Positions 33,840 through 46,959 of a stretch of 64,000 nucleotides of DNA are shown one piece after another (within the stretch, counting starts at the first letter, position 1; every line of letters begins with the position of its first letter). The position numbers and the translations under genes are program-made. Where the stretch lies: assembly GCA_014529385.2 (NCBI GenBank), contig CM043963.1, positions 99,029,912-99,093,911 on the forward strand. Reading direction: 5' to 3'. The DNA is from Adiantum capillus-veneris. Taxonomy: Eukaryota > Streptophyta > Polypodiopsida > Polypodiales > Pteridaceae. The notes under the pieces are model-generated. The model worked only from the letters and a program-made list of their open reading frames with translations. It ran no database searches and was not told the origin of the DNA.

Positions 33840-36800
33840 ACAAGGTCCACCACTTGTTCAAGCTAGATCTAAGCAAGTATACATAGTGACCTTTTAAGCT
33901 AGTAAACTAAGGGAAGGGAGAAGTAAGGTTCACCATTTGTCCAAGCTCAGCTCTAGACAACATGGAGAGATTCGAGGTCTACTAATTGTCTAATATAGGC
34001 TAACTATATTGAAACATAGAGAGAAGCAAAGGTCCACCACTTGTCCAATCTAGGGTCCATTGAAACATGGAGAGAAGGATGCTCCACCATTTGTCAGAAA
34101 TAGGCTCCATTGAAACATGAACAGAAGCAAGATGCACCATGTCTTCGAAACGCTAGGCTCCATTGAAATACCTTAAACCCACGATATTTTGTATATGTGG
34201 GGTTTAAATTCAAGGTCCACCACTTGTCATACCTATTATCCCTAGTAGCATGAGTGGTTTGGTCTCAAGATTCACCACTTTTCCACTCTATGTCATTATA
34301 TTAAGAATATCTGGGTGTTAAGGTCCACCACTTGTCCAACTTATAAGGCTATATCTTAAATGGTATTATTTACCACCACTTGGAATGCACATGATAGGTT
34401 TTACATAGGGGTCTGGTTACAAGGTCCACCACTTGTCCAAGCTAACTCTATTGAAACATAGAGAGAAGCAAAGGTCCACCACTTGTCCAAGCTAGGCTCC
34501 ATTGAGACATGGAGAGAAGGATGCTCCACCATTTGTCCAAGATAGGCTCCATTGAAACATGAAGAGAAGCAAGCTGCACCATGTCTCCAAGATGCTAAGC
34601 TCCATTGAAATACCTTAAACCCATGATATTTCGTACATGGGGGGTTTACATTCAAGGTCCACCACTTGTCCAACCTATTATCACTAGTAGCATGAGTGGT
34701 TTGGTCTCAAGATTCACCACTTTTCCACTCTATGTCATTATATTAAGAAGATCTGGGTGTTAAGGTCCACCACTTGTCCAACCTATAAGGCTATATCTTA
34801 AAGGGTATTCTTTCTTACCACTTGGAATGACCATGATAGGTTTTACATGGGGGTTTGGTTCCAAGGTCCACCACTTGTCTAATCTAACTCTATTGAAACA
34901 TAGAGAGAAGCAAAGGTCCACCACTTGTCCAAGCTAGGGTCCATTGAAACATGAAGAGAAGGATGCTCCACCATTTGTCAATGATAGGCTCCATTGAAAC
35001 ATGAAGAGAAGCAATCTGCACCATGTCTCCAAGATGCTAAGATCCATTGAAATACCTTAAACCCACGATATTTCGTACATGGGGGGTTTACATTCAAGGT
35101 CCACCACTTGTCCAACCTATTATCTCTAGTAGCATGAGTGGTTTGGTCTCAAGATTCACCACTTTTCCACTCTATGTCATTACGTTAAGAAGATCTGGGT
35201 GTTAAGGTCGACCACTTGTCCAACCTATAAGGATATATCTTAAAGGGTATTCTTTCTCACCACTTGAAATGTCCATGATCTACCACTTGTCCAAGCTAAC
35301 TCTATTGACACATAGAGAGAAGCAAAGGTCCACCACTTGTCCAAGCTAGGCTCCATTGAAACATGGAGAGAAGGATGCTCCACCATTTGTCGAAGCTAAC
35401 TCTATTGAAACATGGGAGGTTTACATTCAAGGTCCACCACTTGTCCAACATATTAACGCTAGTAGCATGAGTGGTTTGGTCTCAAGATTCACCACTTTTT
35501 CACTCTATGTCATTATATTAAGAATATAAGGGTGTTAAGGTCCACCACTTGTCCAACCTATAAGGCTATATCTTAAGGGTTATTCTTTCTCACCACTTGG
35601 AGTGACCATGATAGGTTTTACATAGGGGTTTGGTTCCAAGGTCCACCACTTGTCCAAGCTAACTCTATTGAAACATAGAGAGAAACAAAGGTCCACCACT
35701 TGTCCAAGCTAGGGTCCATTGAAACATGGAGAGAAGGATGCTCCACCATTTGTCCAAGATACTCTCCATTGAAACATGAAGAGAAGCAAGCCACACCATG
35801 TCTCCAAGATGCTAGGCTCCATTGAAATACCTTAAACCCATGATATTTCATACATTGGAGGTTTACATTCAAGGTCCACCACTTGTCCAATCTATTATCT
35901 CTACTAGCATGAGTGGTTTGGTCTCAAGATTCACCACTTTTCCACTCTATGTCATTATATTAAGAAGATCTGGGTGTTAAGGTCCACCACTTGTCCAACC
36001 TATAAGGCTATATCTTAAAGGGTATTCTTTCTCACCACTTGGAATGACCATGATAGGTTTTACATGGGGGTTTGGTTCCAAGGTCCACCACTTGTCCAAG
36101 CTAACTCTATTGAAACATAGAGAGAAGCAAAGGTCCACCACTTGTCCAAGCTAGGCTTCATTGAGACATGGAGAGAAGGATGCTCCACCATTTGTCCAAG
36201 ATAGGCTCCATTGAAACATGAAGAGAAGCAAGCTGCACGATGTCTCCAAGATGCTAGGCTCCATTGAAATACCTTAAACCCATGATATTTTGTACATGGG
36301 GGGTTTACATTCAAGGTCCACCACTTATCCAACCTATTATCCTTAGTAGCATGAGTGGTTTGGTCTTAAGATTCACCACTTTTCCACTCTATGTCGTTAT
36401 ATTAAGAAGATCTAGGTTTTAAGGTCGACCACTTGGCCAACATATAAGGCTAGATGTTAAAGGGTATTATTTCTCACCACTTGGAATGACCACGATATGT
36501 TTTACATGGGGGTTTGGTTCCAAGGTCCACAACTTGTCCAAGCTAAGTCTATGGAAACATAGAGAGAAGTAAAGGTCCACCACTTGTCCAAGCTAGGCTC
36601 CATTGAGACATTTAGAGTAGGATGATCCCCCATTATTGGAAGATAGGCTATATTGAAACATGAAAAGAAGCAAGCTGCACCATGTCTCCAAGATGCTAGG
36701 ATCCATTGAAATACCTTAAACCCACCATATCTTTTACATGTGGGGTTTAACGTCAAGGTCAGCCACTTGTCCAAGCTATTATCCCTAGTAGCATGAGTGG

Positions 36801-39800
36801 TTTGGTCTCAAGATTCACCACTTTTCCACTCTATGTCATTATATTAAGAAGATCTGGGTGTTAAGGTCCACCACTTGTCCAACTTATAAGGCTATATCTT
36901 AAATGGTATTATTTACCACCACTTGGAATGCACATGATAGGTTTTACATAGGGGTCTAGTTCCAAGGTCCACCACTTGTCCAAGCTCTCTATTGAAACAT
37001 AGAGAGAAGCAAAGGTCCACCACTTGTCCAAGATAGGTTCCATTGAAACATGGAGAGAAGGATGCTCCACCATTTGTCCAAGCCAGGTTCGATTGAAACA
37101 TGAAGAGAAGCAAGCCGCACTATGTCTCCAAAGTGCTAGGCTCCATTGAAATATCTTAAACCCATGATATTTCGTACATGGGGGGTTTACATTCAAGGTC
37201 CACCACTTGTCCAAAACTATTATCACTAGTAGCATGAGTGGTTTGGTCTCAAGATTCACCACTTTTCCACTCTATGTCATTATATTAAAAAGATCTGGGT
37301 GTTAAGGTCCACCACTTGTCCAACCTATAAGGCTATATCTTAAAGGGTATTATTTCTCACCACTTGGAATGACCATGATAGGTTTTACATGGGGGTTTGG
37401 TTACAAGGTCCACCACTTCTCCAAGCTAATTCTATTGAAACATAAAGAGAAGAAAAGGTCCACCACTTGTCCAAGATAGGGTCCATCGAAACATGGAGAG
37501 AAGGATGCTCCACCATTTGTCCAAGGTAGGTTCCATTGAAACATGAAGAGAAGCAAGCTGCACCATGTCTCCAAGATGCTAAGATCCATTGAAATACCTT
37601 AAACCCACAATATTTCGTACATGGGGGGTTTACATTCAAGGTCCACCACTTGTCCAACCTATTATCTCTAGTAGCATGAGTGGTTTGGTTTCAAAATTCA
37701 CCACTTTTCCACTCTATGTCATTACGTTAAGAAGATCTGGGTGTTAAGGTCGACCACTTGTCCAACCTATAAGGGTATATCTTAAAGGGTATTCTTTCTC
37801 ACCACTTGAAATGTCCATGATATGTTTTACCTTGGGGTTTGGTTCCAAGGTCCACCACTTGTCCAAGCTAACTCTATTGAAACATAGAGAGAAACAAAGG
37901 TCCACCACTTGTCCAAGCTATGCTCCATTGAAACATGGAGAGAAGGATGCTCCACCATTTGTCGAAGCTAACTCTATTGAAACATGGGGGGTTTACATTC
38001 AAGGTCCACCACTTGTCCAACCTATTAACGCTAGTAGCATGAGTGGTTTGGTCTCAAGATTCACCACTTTTTCACTCTATGTCATTATATTAAGAATATC
38101 TGGGTGTTAAGGTCCACCACTTGTCCAACCTATAAGGCTATATCTTAAAGGTTATTCTTTCTCACCACTTGGAGTTACCATGCTAGGTTTTACATGGGGG
38201 TTTGGTTCCAAGGTCCACCACTTGTCCAAGGTAACTCTATTGAAACATAGAGAGAAGCAAAGGTCCACCACTTGTCCAAGCTAGGGTCCATTGAAACAGG
38301 GAGAGAAGGATGCTCCACCATTTGTCCAAGATACGCTCCATTGAAACATGAAGAGAAGCAAGCTACACCATGTCTCCAAGATGCTAGGCTCCATTGAAAT
38401 ACCTGAAACCCATGATATTTCGTACATGGGGGGTTTACATTCAAGGTCCACCACTTGTCCAACGTATTATCTCTAGTAGCATGAGTGGTTTGGTCTCAAG
38501 ATTCACCACTTTTCCACTCTATGTCATTATATTAAGAATATCTGGGTGTTAAGGTCCACCACGTGTCCAACCTATAAGGCTATATCTTAAACTTTATTCT
38601 TTCTCACCACTTGGAGTTACCATGATAGGTTTAACATGGGGGTTTGGTTCCAAGGTCCACCACTTGTCCAAGCTAACTCTATTGAAAGATAGAGAGAAGC
38701 AAAGGTCCACCACTTGTCCAAGCTAGGCTCCATTGAAACATGGAGCGAACGATGCTCCACCGGTTGTCCAAGATAGGCTCGATTGAAACATGAAGAGAAG
38801 CAAGCTGCACCATGTCTCCAAGATGCTAGGCTCCATTGAAATACCTTAAACCCATAATATTTTGTACATGGGGGGTTTACATTCAAGGTCCACCACTTGT
38901 CCAACCTATTATCCTTAGTAGCATGAGTGGTTTGGTCTGAAGATTCACCACTTTTCCACTCTATGTCATTATATTAAGAATATCTGGGTGTTCAGGTCCA
39001 TCACTTATCCAACCTATGAGGCTATATCTTAAGGGTTATTTTTTCTCACCACTTGGAGTGACCATGATAGGTTTTACATGGGGGTTTGGTTCCAAGGTCC
39101 ACCACTGTCCAAGATAACTCTATTGAAACATAAAGAGAAGCAAAGGTCCACCACTTGTATAAGCTAGGGTCCATTGAAACATGGAGAGAAGGATACTCCA
39201 CCATTTGTCCAAGATAGACTCCATTGAAACATGAAGAGAAGCAAGCTACACCATGTCTCCAAGATGCTAGCCTTCATCGAAATACCTTAAACCCACGTTA
39301 TTTTGTACATGGGGAGTTTACATTCAAGATCAACCACTTGTCTAACCTATTATCGCTAGTAGCATGAGTGGTTTTCTCTCAAGATTCACCACTTTTCCAC
39401 TCTATGTCATTATATTAAGAATATCTGGGTGTTAAGGTCCACCACTTGTCCAACCTATATGGCTATATCTTAATGGCTATTCTTTCTGACCACTTGTAGT
39501 GACCATGATAGGTTTTACATGGGGGTTTGGTTCCAAGGTCCACCACTTGTCCAAGCTAACTCTATTGAAAGATAGAGAGAAGCAAAGGTCCACCACTTGT
39601 CCAAGATAGGCTCCATTGAAACATGGAGAGAAGGATGCTCCACCATTTGTCCAAGATAGGCTCCATTGAAACATGAAGAGAAGCAAGCTGCACCATTTCT
39701 CCAAGATGCTAGGCTCTATTGAAATACCTTAAACCCACAATATTTCTTACATGGGGGGTTTACATTCATGGTCCACCACTTGTCCAACCTATTATCCTTA

Positions 39801-42800
39801 GTAGCATGAGTGGTTTGGTCTCAAGATTCACCACTTTTCCACTCTATGTCATTATATTAAGAAGATCTGGTTTTTACGGTCGACCACTTGTCCAACCTAT
39901 AATGCTATATCTTAAAGGGTATTCTTTCTCACTACTTGGAATGACCATGATATGTTTTACATGGGGGTTGGGTTCCAAGGTCCACAACTTGTCCAAGCTA
40001 ACTCTATGGAAACATAGAGAGAAGAAAAGGTTTACCACTTGTCCAAGCTAAGATCCATTGAAACATGGAGAGAAGGACGAGTCACCATTTGTCGAAGATA
40101 GGCTTCTTTGAAACATGAAGAGAAGCAAGCTGCACAATGTCTCCAAGATGCTAGGATCCATTGAAATATCTTAGACCCACGATATTTTTTACATGTGGGG
40201 TTTAAATTCAAGGTCAACCATTTGTCCAAGCTATTATCCCTAGTAGCATAAGTGGTTTGGTCTCAAGATTCACCACTTTTCCACTCTATGTCATTATATT
40301 AAGAAGATCAGGTGTTAAGGTTGACCACTTGTCCAACCTATAAGGGTATATCTTAAAGGGTATTCTTTGTCACCACTTGGAATGACCATGATATGTTTTA
40401 CATGGGGGTCTGGTTCCAAGGTCCACCACTTATTGAAGCTAACTCTATTCTTCTCATAGAGAGAAGCAAAGGTCCACCAGTTGTCCAAGCTAGGCTCCAT
40501 TGAAACATGGAGAGAAGGATGCTCCACCATTTGTCGAAGCTAACACTATTGAAACATGGGGGGTTTACGTTCATAGTCCACCACTTGTCCAAGCTATTAT
40601 CACTAGTAGCATGAGTGGTGTTGTTTCGAGATTCACCACTTTTTCACTCTATTTTATTATATTAAGAATATCTGGGTGTTAAGGTCCACCACTTGTCCAA
40701 CCTATAAGGCTATATCTTAAAGGTTGTTCTTTCTCACCACTTGGAGTGACCATGATAGGTTTTACATTGGGGTTTGGTTCTAAGGTCCACCACTTGTCCA
40801 AGCTAACTCTATTGAAACATAGAGAGAAGCAAAGGTCCACCACTTGTCCAAGCTAGGGTCCATTGAAACATGGAGAGAAGGATGCTCCACCATTTGTCCA
40901 AGATAAGCTCCATTGAAACATGAAGAGAAGTAAGGTGCACCATGTCTCCAAGATGCTAGGCTCCATCTAAATACCTTAAACCCACAATATTTCGTAGATG
41001 GGGGGGTTTACATTAAGTTCCACCACTTGTCCAACCTATTATCGCTAGTAGCATGAGTGGTTTGCTCTCAAGATTCATCACTTTTCCACTCCATGTCATT
41101 ATATTAAGAATATTTGGGTGTTAAGGTCCACCACTTGTCCAACCTATAAGGCTATATCTTAAAGTTTATTCTTTCTCACCACTTGGAGTGACCATGATAG
41201 GCTTTACATGGGGGTTTGGTTCCAAGGTCCACCACTTGTCCAAGCTAACTCTATTGAAACATAGAGAGAAGCAAAGGTTCACCACTTGTCCAAGCTAGGT
41301 TCCATTGAAACATGGAGAGATGGATGCTCCACCATTTGTCCAAGATAGGCTCCATTGAAACATGACGAGAAGCAAGTTGCACCATGTCTCCAAGATGCTA
41401 GGCTCCATCAAAAAACATTAAACCCACGATATTTCGTAGATGCGGGGTTTACATTCAAGGTCCAACACTTGTCCAAGCTATTATTGGTAGTACCCTCAGT
41501 GGTTTGGTCTCAAGATTCACCACTTTTCCACTCTATGTCATTATATTAAGAATATGTGGGTGTTAAGATCCACCACTTGTCCAACCTATAAGGCTACATC
41601 TTAAAGGTTATTCTTTCTTACCACTTGGAGTGACCATGATAGGTTTTACATTGGGGTTTGGTTCCAAGGTCCACCACTTGTTCAAGCTAACTCTATTGAA
41701 ACATAGAGAGAAACAAAGGTCCACCACTTGTCCAATCTAGGCTCCATTGAAACATGGAGAGAACGATGCTCCACCATTTGTCGAAGCTAACTCTATTGAA
41801 ACATGGGGGTTTTACGTTCAAGGTCCACCACTTGTCCAAGCTATTATCCCTAGTAGCATGAGTGGTTTTGTCTCAAGATTCACCACTTTTTCACTCTATG
41901 TCATTATATTAAAAATATCTGGGTGTTAAGGTCCACCACTCGTCCAACCTATAAGGCTATATCTTAAAGGTTGTTCTTTCTCACCACTTGGAGTGACCAT
42001 GATAGGTTTTACATTGGGGTTTGGTTCCAAGGTCCACCACTTGTCTAAGCTAACTCTATTGAAACATAGAGAGAAGCAAAGGCCCACCACTTGTCTAAGC
42101 TAGGGTCCATTGAAACATGGAGAGAAGGATGCTCCAACATTTGTCCAAGATAGGCTCCATTGAAACATGAAGAGAAGCAAGGTGCACCATGTCTACAAGA
42201 TGCTAGGCTCCATCTAAATACCTTAAACCCAGGATATTTCGTAGATGGGGGGTTTACATTCAAGGTCCACCACTTGTCGAACCTATTATTGCTAGTAGCA
42301 TGAGTGGTTTGCTCTCAAGATTCACCACTTTTCCACTCTATGTCACTATATTAAGAATATCTGGGTGTTAAGGTCCACCACTTGTCCAACCTATAAGGCT
42401 ATATATTAAAGGTTATTCTTTCTTACCACTTGGAGTGACCATGATAGGTTTTACATGGGGGTTTGGTTCCAAGGTCAACCACTTGTCCAAACTAACTTTA
42501 TTGAAACATAGAGAGAAGCAAAGGTTCACCACTTGTCCAAGCTAGGCTCCATTGAAACATGGAGAGAAGGATGCTCCACCATTTTGTCCAAGATAGGCTT
42601 CATTGAAACATGACCAGAAGCAAGCTGCACCATGTCTCCAAGATGCTAGGCTCCATCGAAAAACATGAAACCCACAATATTTCGTAGATGAGGGGTTTAC
42701 ATTCAAGGTCCAACACTTATCAAAGCTATTATTGGTATTAGCCTGAGTGGTTTGGTCTCAAGATTCACCACTTTTCCACTCTATGTCATTATATTAAGAA

Positions 42801-44735
42801 TATGTGGGTATTAAGGTCCACCACTTCTCCAACCTATAAGGCTACATCTTAAAGGTTATTCTTTCTTACCACTTGGAGTGACCATGATAGGTTTTACATG
42901 GGGGTTTGGTTCCAAGGTCCACCACTTGTCCAAGCTAACACTATTGAAACATAAAGAGAAACAAAGGTCCACCACTTGTCCAAGCTAGGCTCCATTGAAA
43001 CATGGAGAGAAGGATGCTGCACCATTTGTCCATGATAGACTCCATTGAAACATGACAAGAAGCAAGCTGCACCATGTCTCCAAGATGCTAGGCTCCATCG
43101 AAATACATTAAACCCACGATATTTCATAGATGAGGGGTTTACATTCAAGGTCCACCACTTGTCCAAGCTATTATTGCTAGTAGCCTGAGTGGTTTGGTCT
43201 CAAGATTCACCACTTTTATTAAGAATATGTGGGTGTTAAGGTCCACCACTTGTCCAACCTATAAGGCTACATCTTCAAGGTTATTCTTACCACTTGGAGT
43301 AACCATGATAGGTTTTATATGAGGGTTTGGTTCCAAGGTCCACCACTTGTCCAAGCTAACTCTATTGAAACATAGAGAGAAACAAAGGTCCACCACTTGT
43401 CCAAGCTAAGCTCCATTGAAACATGGAGAGAAGGACGCTCCACCATTTGTCGAAGCTAACTCTATTGAAGCATGGGGGGTTTACGTTCAAGGTCCACCAC
43501 TAGTCCAAGCTATTATCGCTAGTAGCATGAGTGGTTTTGTCTCAAGATTCACCACTTTTTCACTCTATGTCATTAACTCTATTGAAAGATGGGGGGTTTA
43601 CGTGAACAAGGTCCACCACTTGTCCAAGCTATTATCGCTAGTAGCATGAGTGGTTTTGTCTCAAGATTCACCACTTTTTCACTCTATGTCATTATATTAA
43701 GAATATCTGGGTGTTAAGGTCCACCACTTGTCCAACGTATAAGGCTATATCTTAAAGGTTATTCTTTCTCACCACTTGGAGTGACCATGATAGGTTTTAC
43801 ATGGGGGTTTGGTTCCAAGGTCCACCACTTGTCCAAGCAAACTCTATTGAATTATAGAGAGAAGCAAAGGTTCACCACTTGTCCAAGCTAGGGTCCATTG
43901 AAACATGGAGAGAAGGATGCTCCACCATTTGTCCAAGATAGGCTGCATTGAAACATGAAGAGAAGCAAGCTGCACCATGTCTCCAAGATGCTAGGCTTCA
44001 TCGAAATACCTTAAACCCACGATATTTCGTAGATGGGGCGTTTACATTCAAGGTCCACCACTTGTCCAACCTATTATCGCTAGTAGCATGAGTGGTTTTG
44101 TCTCAAGATTCACCACTTTTCCACTCTATGTCATTATATTTAGAATATCTGGGTGTTAAGGTCCACCACTTGTCCAGCCTATAAGGCTATATCTTAAAGG
44201 TTATTCTTTCTTACCACTTGGAGTGACCATGATAGGTTTTACATGGGGGTTTGGTTCCAAGGTCCACCACTTGTCCAAGCTAACTCTATTGAAACATAGA
44301 GAGAAGCAAAGGTCCACCACTTGTCCAAGCTAGGGTCCATTGAAACATGGAGAGAAGGATGCTCCACCATTTGTCCAAGATAGGTTGCATTGAAACATGA
44401 AGAGAAGCAAGCTGCACCATGTCTCCAAGATGCTAGGCTCCATCGAAATACCTTAAACCCACGATATTTCGTAAATGGGGGGTTTACTGTAAGGTCCACC
44501 ACTTGTCCAAGCTATTATCGCTAGTAGCATGAGTGGTTTGGTGTTAAGATTCACCAGTTTTCCACTCTTTGTCATTATATTAAGAAGATCTGGGTGTTAA
44601 GGTCCACCACTTGTCCAACCTATAAGGCTATATCCTAAATGATATTTTTTCTCACCACTTGGAATGTGCATGATATGTTTTACACGGGGTTTTGTTCCAA
44701 GGTCCACCACTTGTCCAAGCTAGATCTATTACATA
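33840..44735 (-). repeat. Satellite array C
   Basis: About 24 tandem units of 442 bp. The recurring landmark ATGTACAAAATATCGTGGGTTT-type segment, read on the minus strand, recurs exactly 442 bp apart at about 35,890, 36,332 and 36,774, and again at 38,462 and 38,904. A few units are shortened (for example 35,390-35,430, 37,960-38,000 and 40,530-40,570), which join GTCGAAGCTAACTCTATTGAAACATGG directly to the GGGTTTACATTCAAGG part. Each unit contains about five GGTCCACCACTTGTCCAA motifs. Orientation is opposite to array B. Since 442 is not a multiple of 3, the recurring 90-codon frames rich in Trp cannot be joined and are not genes. Confidence 0.97.
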
Positions 44736-45320
44736 TATATTATACATACAATATTCAACTAGATTCCCTACCTATCATGTCCAGTAGCATGGATGCTTTG
44801 GCTTTAAGGTCCACCACTTGTCCAGCCTATACTCTCTTATGTAAGGGAGATCTCGCTATAAATTCAAAACCTTCCCGCCTAAATTTAAAATTCAAAATCT
44901 TATCGCCTAAATTTATAATATCCCTCCCAAATTTTAAATATCCTGCCTAAATTTTAAAGTATCCCGCCCAAATTTTAAAATTCAAACTTTTTTATAAAAT
45001 TTAAATTTTACCACTTAAATTTAAAATATTCCACGCGAAATTGATTTCAAATTCAAGTTTACCACAAAAAGATATCATTATACCACCTAAATTCAAATAT
45101 GCAAACCTCAAATCATTATATTGTACATAAATTCAAACAAATTCAAATTAACAAGCCTAAACTAATATTAGTTTGCATAGATATGAATTTATCACACCTA
45201 AATTATGTCACCATGTTAGAGAGAGTGGTAAGAGAATTTGAACAAGGTCCACCACTTGTCCAACCTAGATACCAAGAAAGATTGAGTGTACAAGGTATTG
45301 TTTGGAGGTCCTTATAGTCC
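44736..45320. other. AT-rich spacer with TAAATTTAAAAT words
   Basis: A very AT-rich region in which CCGCCTAAATTTAAAAT or a close variant recurs at about 30-bp spacing from 44,875 to 45,060. No gene is seen. One isolated satellite motif occurs at 45,244. Confidence 0.7.
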
Positions 45321-45796
45321 ACTGGTCTCAAGGTCCACCACTTGTGGTAAGGGTCACCAAAAAGTGTATATATTCATCCAAAGAAATACACGTATTTTTG
45401 GTCTACATGTCCTAGTTTCAACCATTTATGTCCATTAGGTGTATCACTAAACAACACTACTTTTTTTGAGAAACAGAAGTTGCAATCATATCTACAAATG
45501 GATTAGAGGAAAATCAGCTCAGCATACATCCAGAACTCGCTACAAGAATCGACTTTAACAGATCACGCACGTAAGTCTTCCATTCAAGTTTACTAGTATT
45601 ACAATGTGTTAGTTATTTGTGATATTTATGTATGTATATATACTATGTGTGCATATCGTAATTAAGTGTAATTGTGTATCTGCATTATGTATGAGTATTA
45701 CAATGAAATAACACAAATATACATACATACACATAGATAACACAGACGCACACATACATGAGCATGTATTTTCAAGAGAGAGATAGCAAGATACAG

Positions 45797-45827
<31 letters not shown>

Positions 45828-45877
45828 AATATCTGTTTTCTAGAGAGAGGAGAGAGAGAAAGATAACAGATTACACT

Positions 45878-46120
45878 GTGTTTATGTATGTGGAAGAGAG
45901 AAAGACGATGTATGGGAATATGTGCACGTATTTTCAAGAGAGAGACAACAAGATAACAGATTTCACTGTGGTTATGTATGTGGAAGAGAGGAAGACGATG
46001 TGTGGGAATATGTGCATGTATTTTCAAGAGAGAGACAGCAAGATAACAGATTTCACTGTGGTTATGTATGTGGAAGAGAGGAAGACGATGTGTGGGAATA
46101 TGTGTATGTGTGCGGGGATA
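45878..46120 (+). repeat. 90-bp tandem repeat, about 2.7 copies
   Basis: TATGTATGTGGAAGAGAG recurs at 45,883, 45,973 and 46,063, with near-identical 90-bp spacing units. Because 90 is a multiple of 3, one frame stays open (MYVEERKTM...YFQERD repeated), giving a 125-codon frame at 45,878-46,255. There is no other sign of coding, and GA-rich sequence surrounds it. Confidence 0.9.
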
Positions 46121-46959
46121 CTTTTAAACTATGTATCTCTGTCTTTTAACGAGAGAGTGTGTGTGCAAGAAAGAGTTACAGAGAACCATCTTCTCCATAT
46201 GGAGAAAGACAGAGAGTGTGAGAGAGAGAAATACCTGTTTTTTCTCTATTCGTGAGGTGTAATCAGTCTCCCAAGCCCCGCCATCGAGAGCGCTATATTC
46301 CACATCCCCATCAAGAGCGCTACCACCAAACCTCACGTGGAAGCGCTGCCTTGTCACCCCATTGTGGCATTGCCCTAAGACCCCACATCTGGAGTGCTAA
46401 ATGGGAACATTCTTCATTAGTGAAATTTTGAACATAAATTATATTTAGCATATACTTAAATATAATACAAATATTAACATATTAACTATACTACTAATTT
46501 ACTATAGCAGTTCTAGATTATGTCCCATACTATATTTAAGGTGCCAAAGGTTTGGCCTTATGGTCCTAGATTTAGCCAAGTGGTCAACACATATAGGACC
46601 AAGTGCACACTGTGCCACAAAACTTGGCCACCACTTCACTTGCCAAAGTTTAGGCCACATGGTCAATCCTAAGTTTCCAATGTTCTTATTATGTCACCTT
46701 TTGCCTCGTGGAAAACCTAGGCTTGTTTTCACATACTCAGGAACTTCAAGCCATAATAAATTTTCATTACTCTTCGGCAACCCTTTTGTTCAAGTCTTTG
46801 AAGAAATGTTGTTTAAGGCCACCCTAAACCATTTTCATTTAGGGGTGTCTAAAACTAGCTTTTTGGCAATTCGAGAAGAAAATGGTCAAAGTTTTATACT
46901 TAGTTTTAACCACTTGACCAATTCAAATATTGGAAAGCAAGGTCTTGTAATACTTTTCT

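Noticed and set aside
34401-44502. A family of recurring 90-codon Trp-rich frames (minus strand, DKWWTLNVNPP)
   Set aside because: They repeat because the 442-bp satellite repeats. 442 is not a multiple of three, the frames never join, and the same motif codes differently in array B, so they are not proteins.
33840-44735. CRISPR-like regular repeats
   Set aside because: Whole 442-bp units are repeated with no unique spacers, and the context is a eukaryotic transposon. It is satellite DNA.
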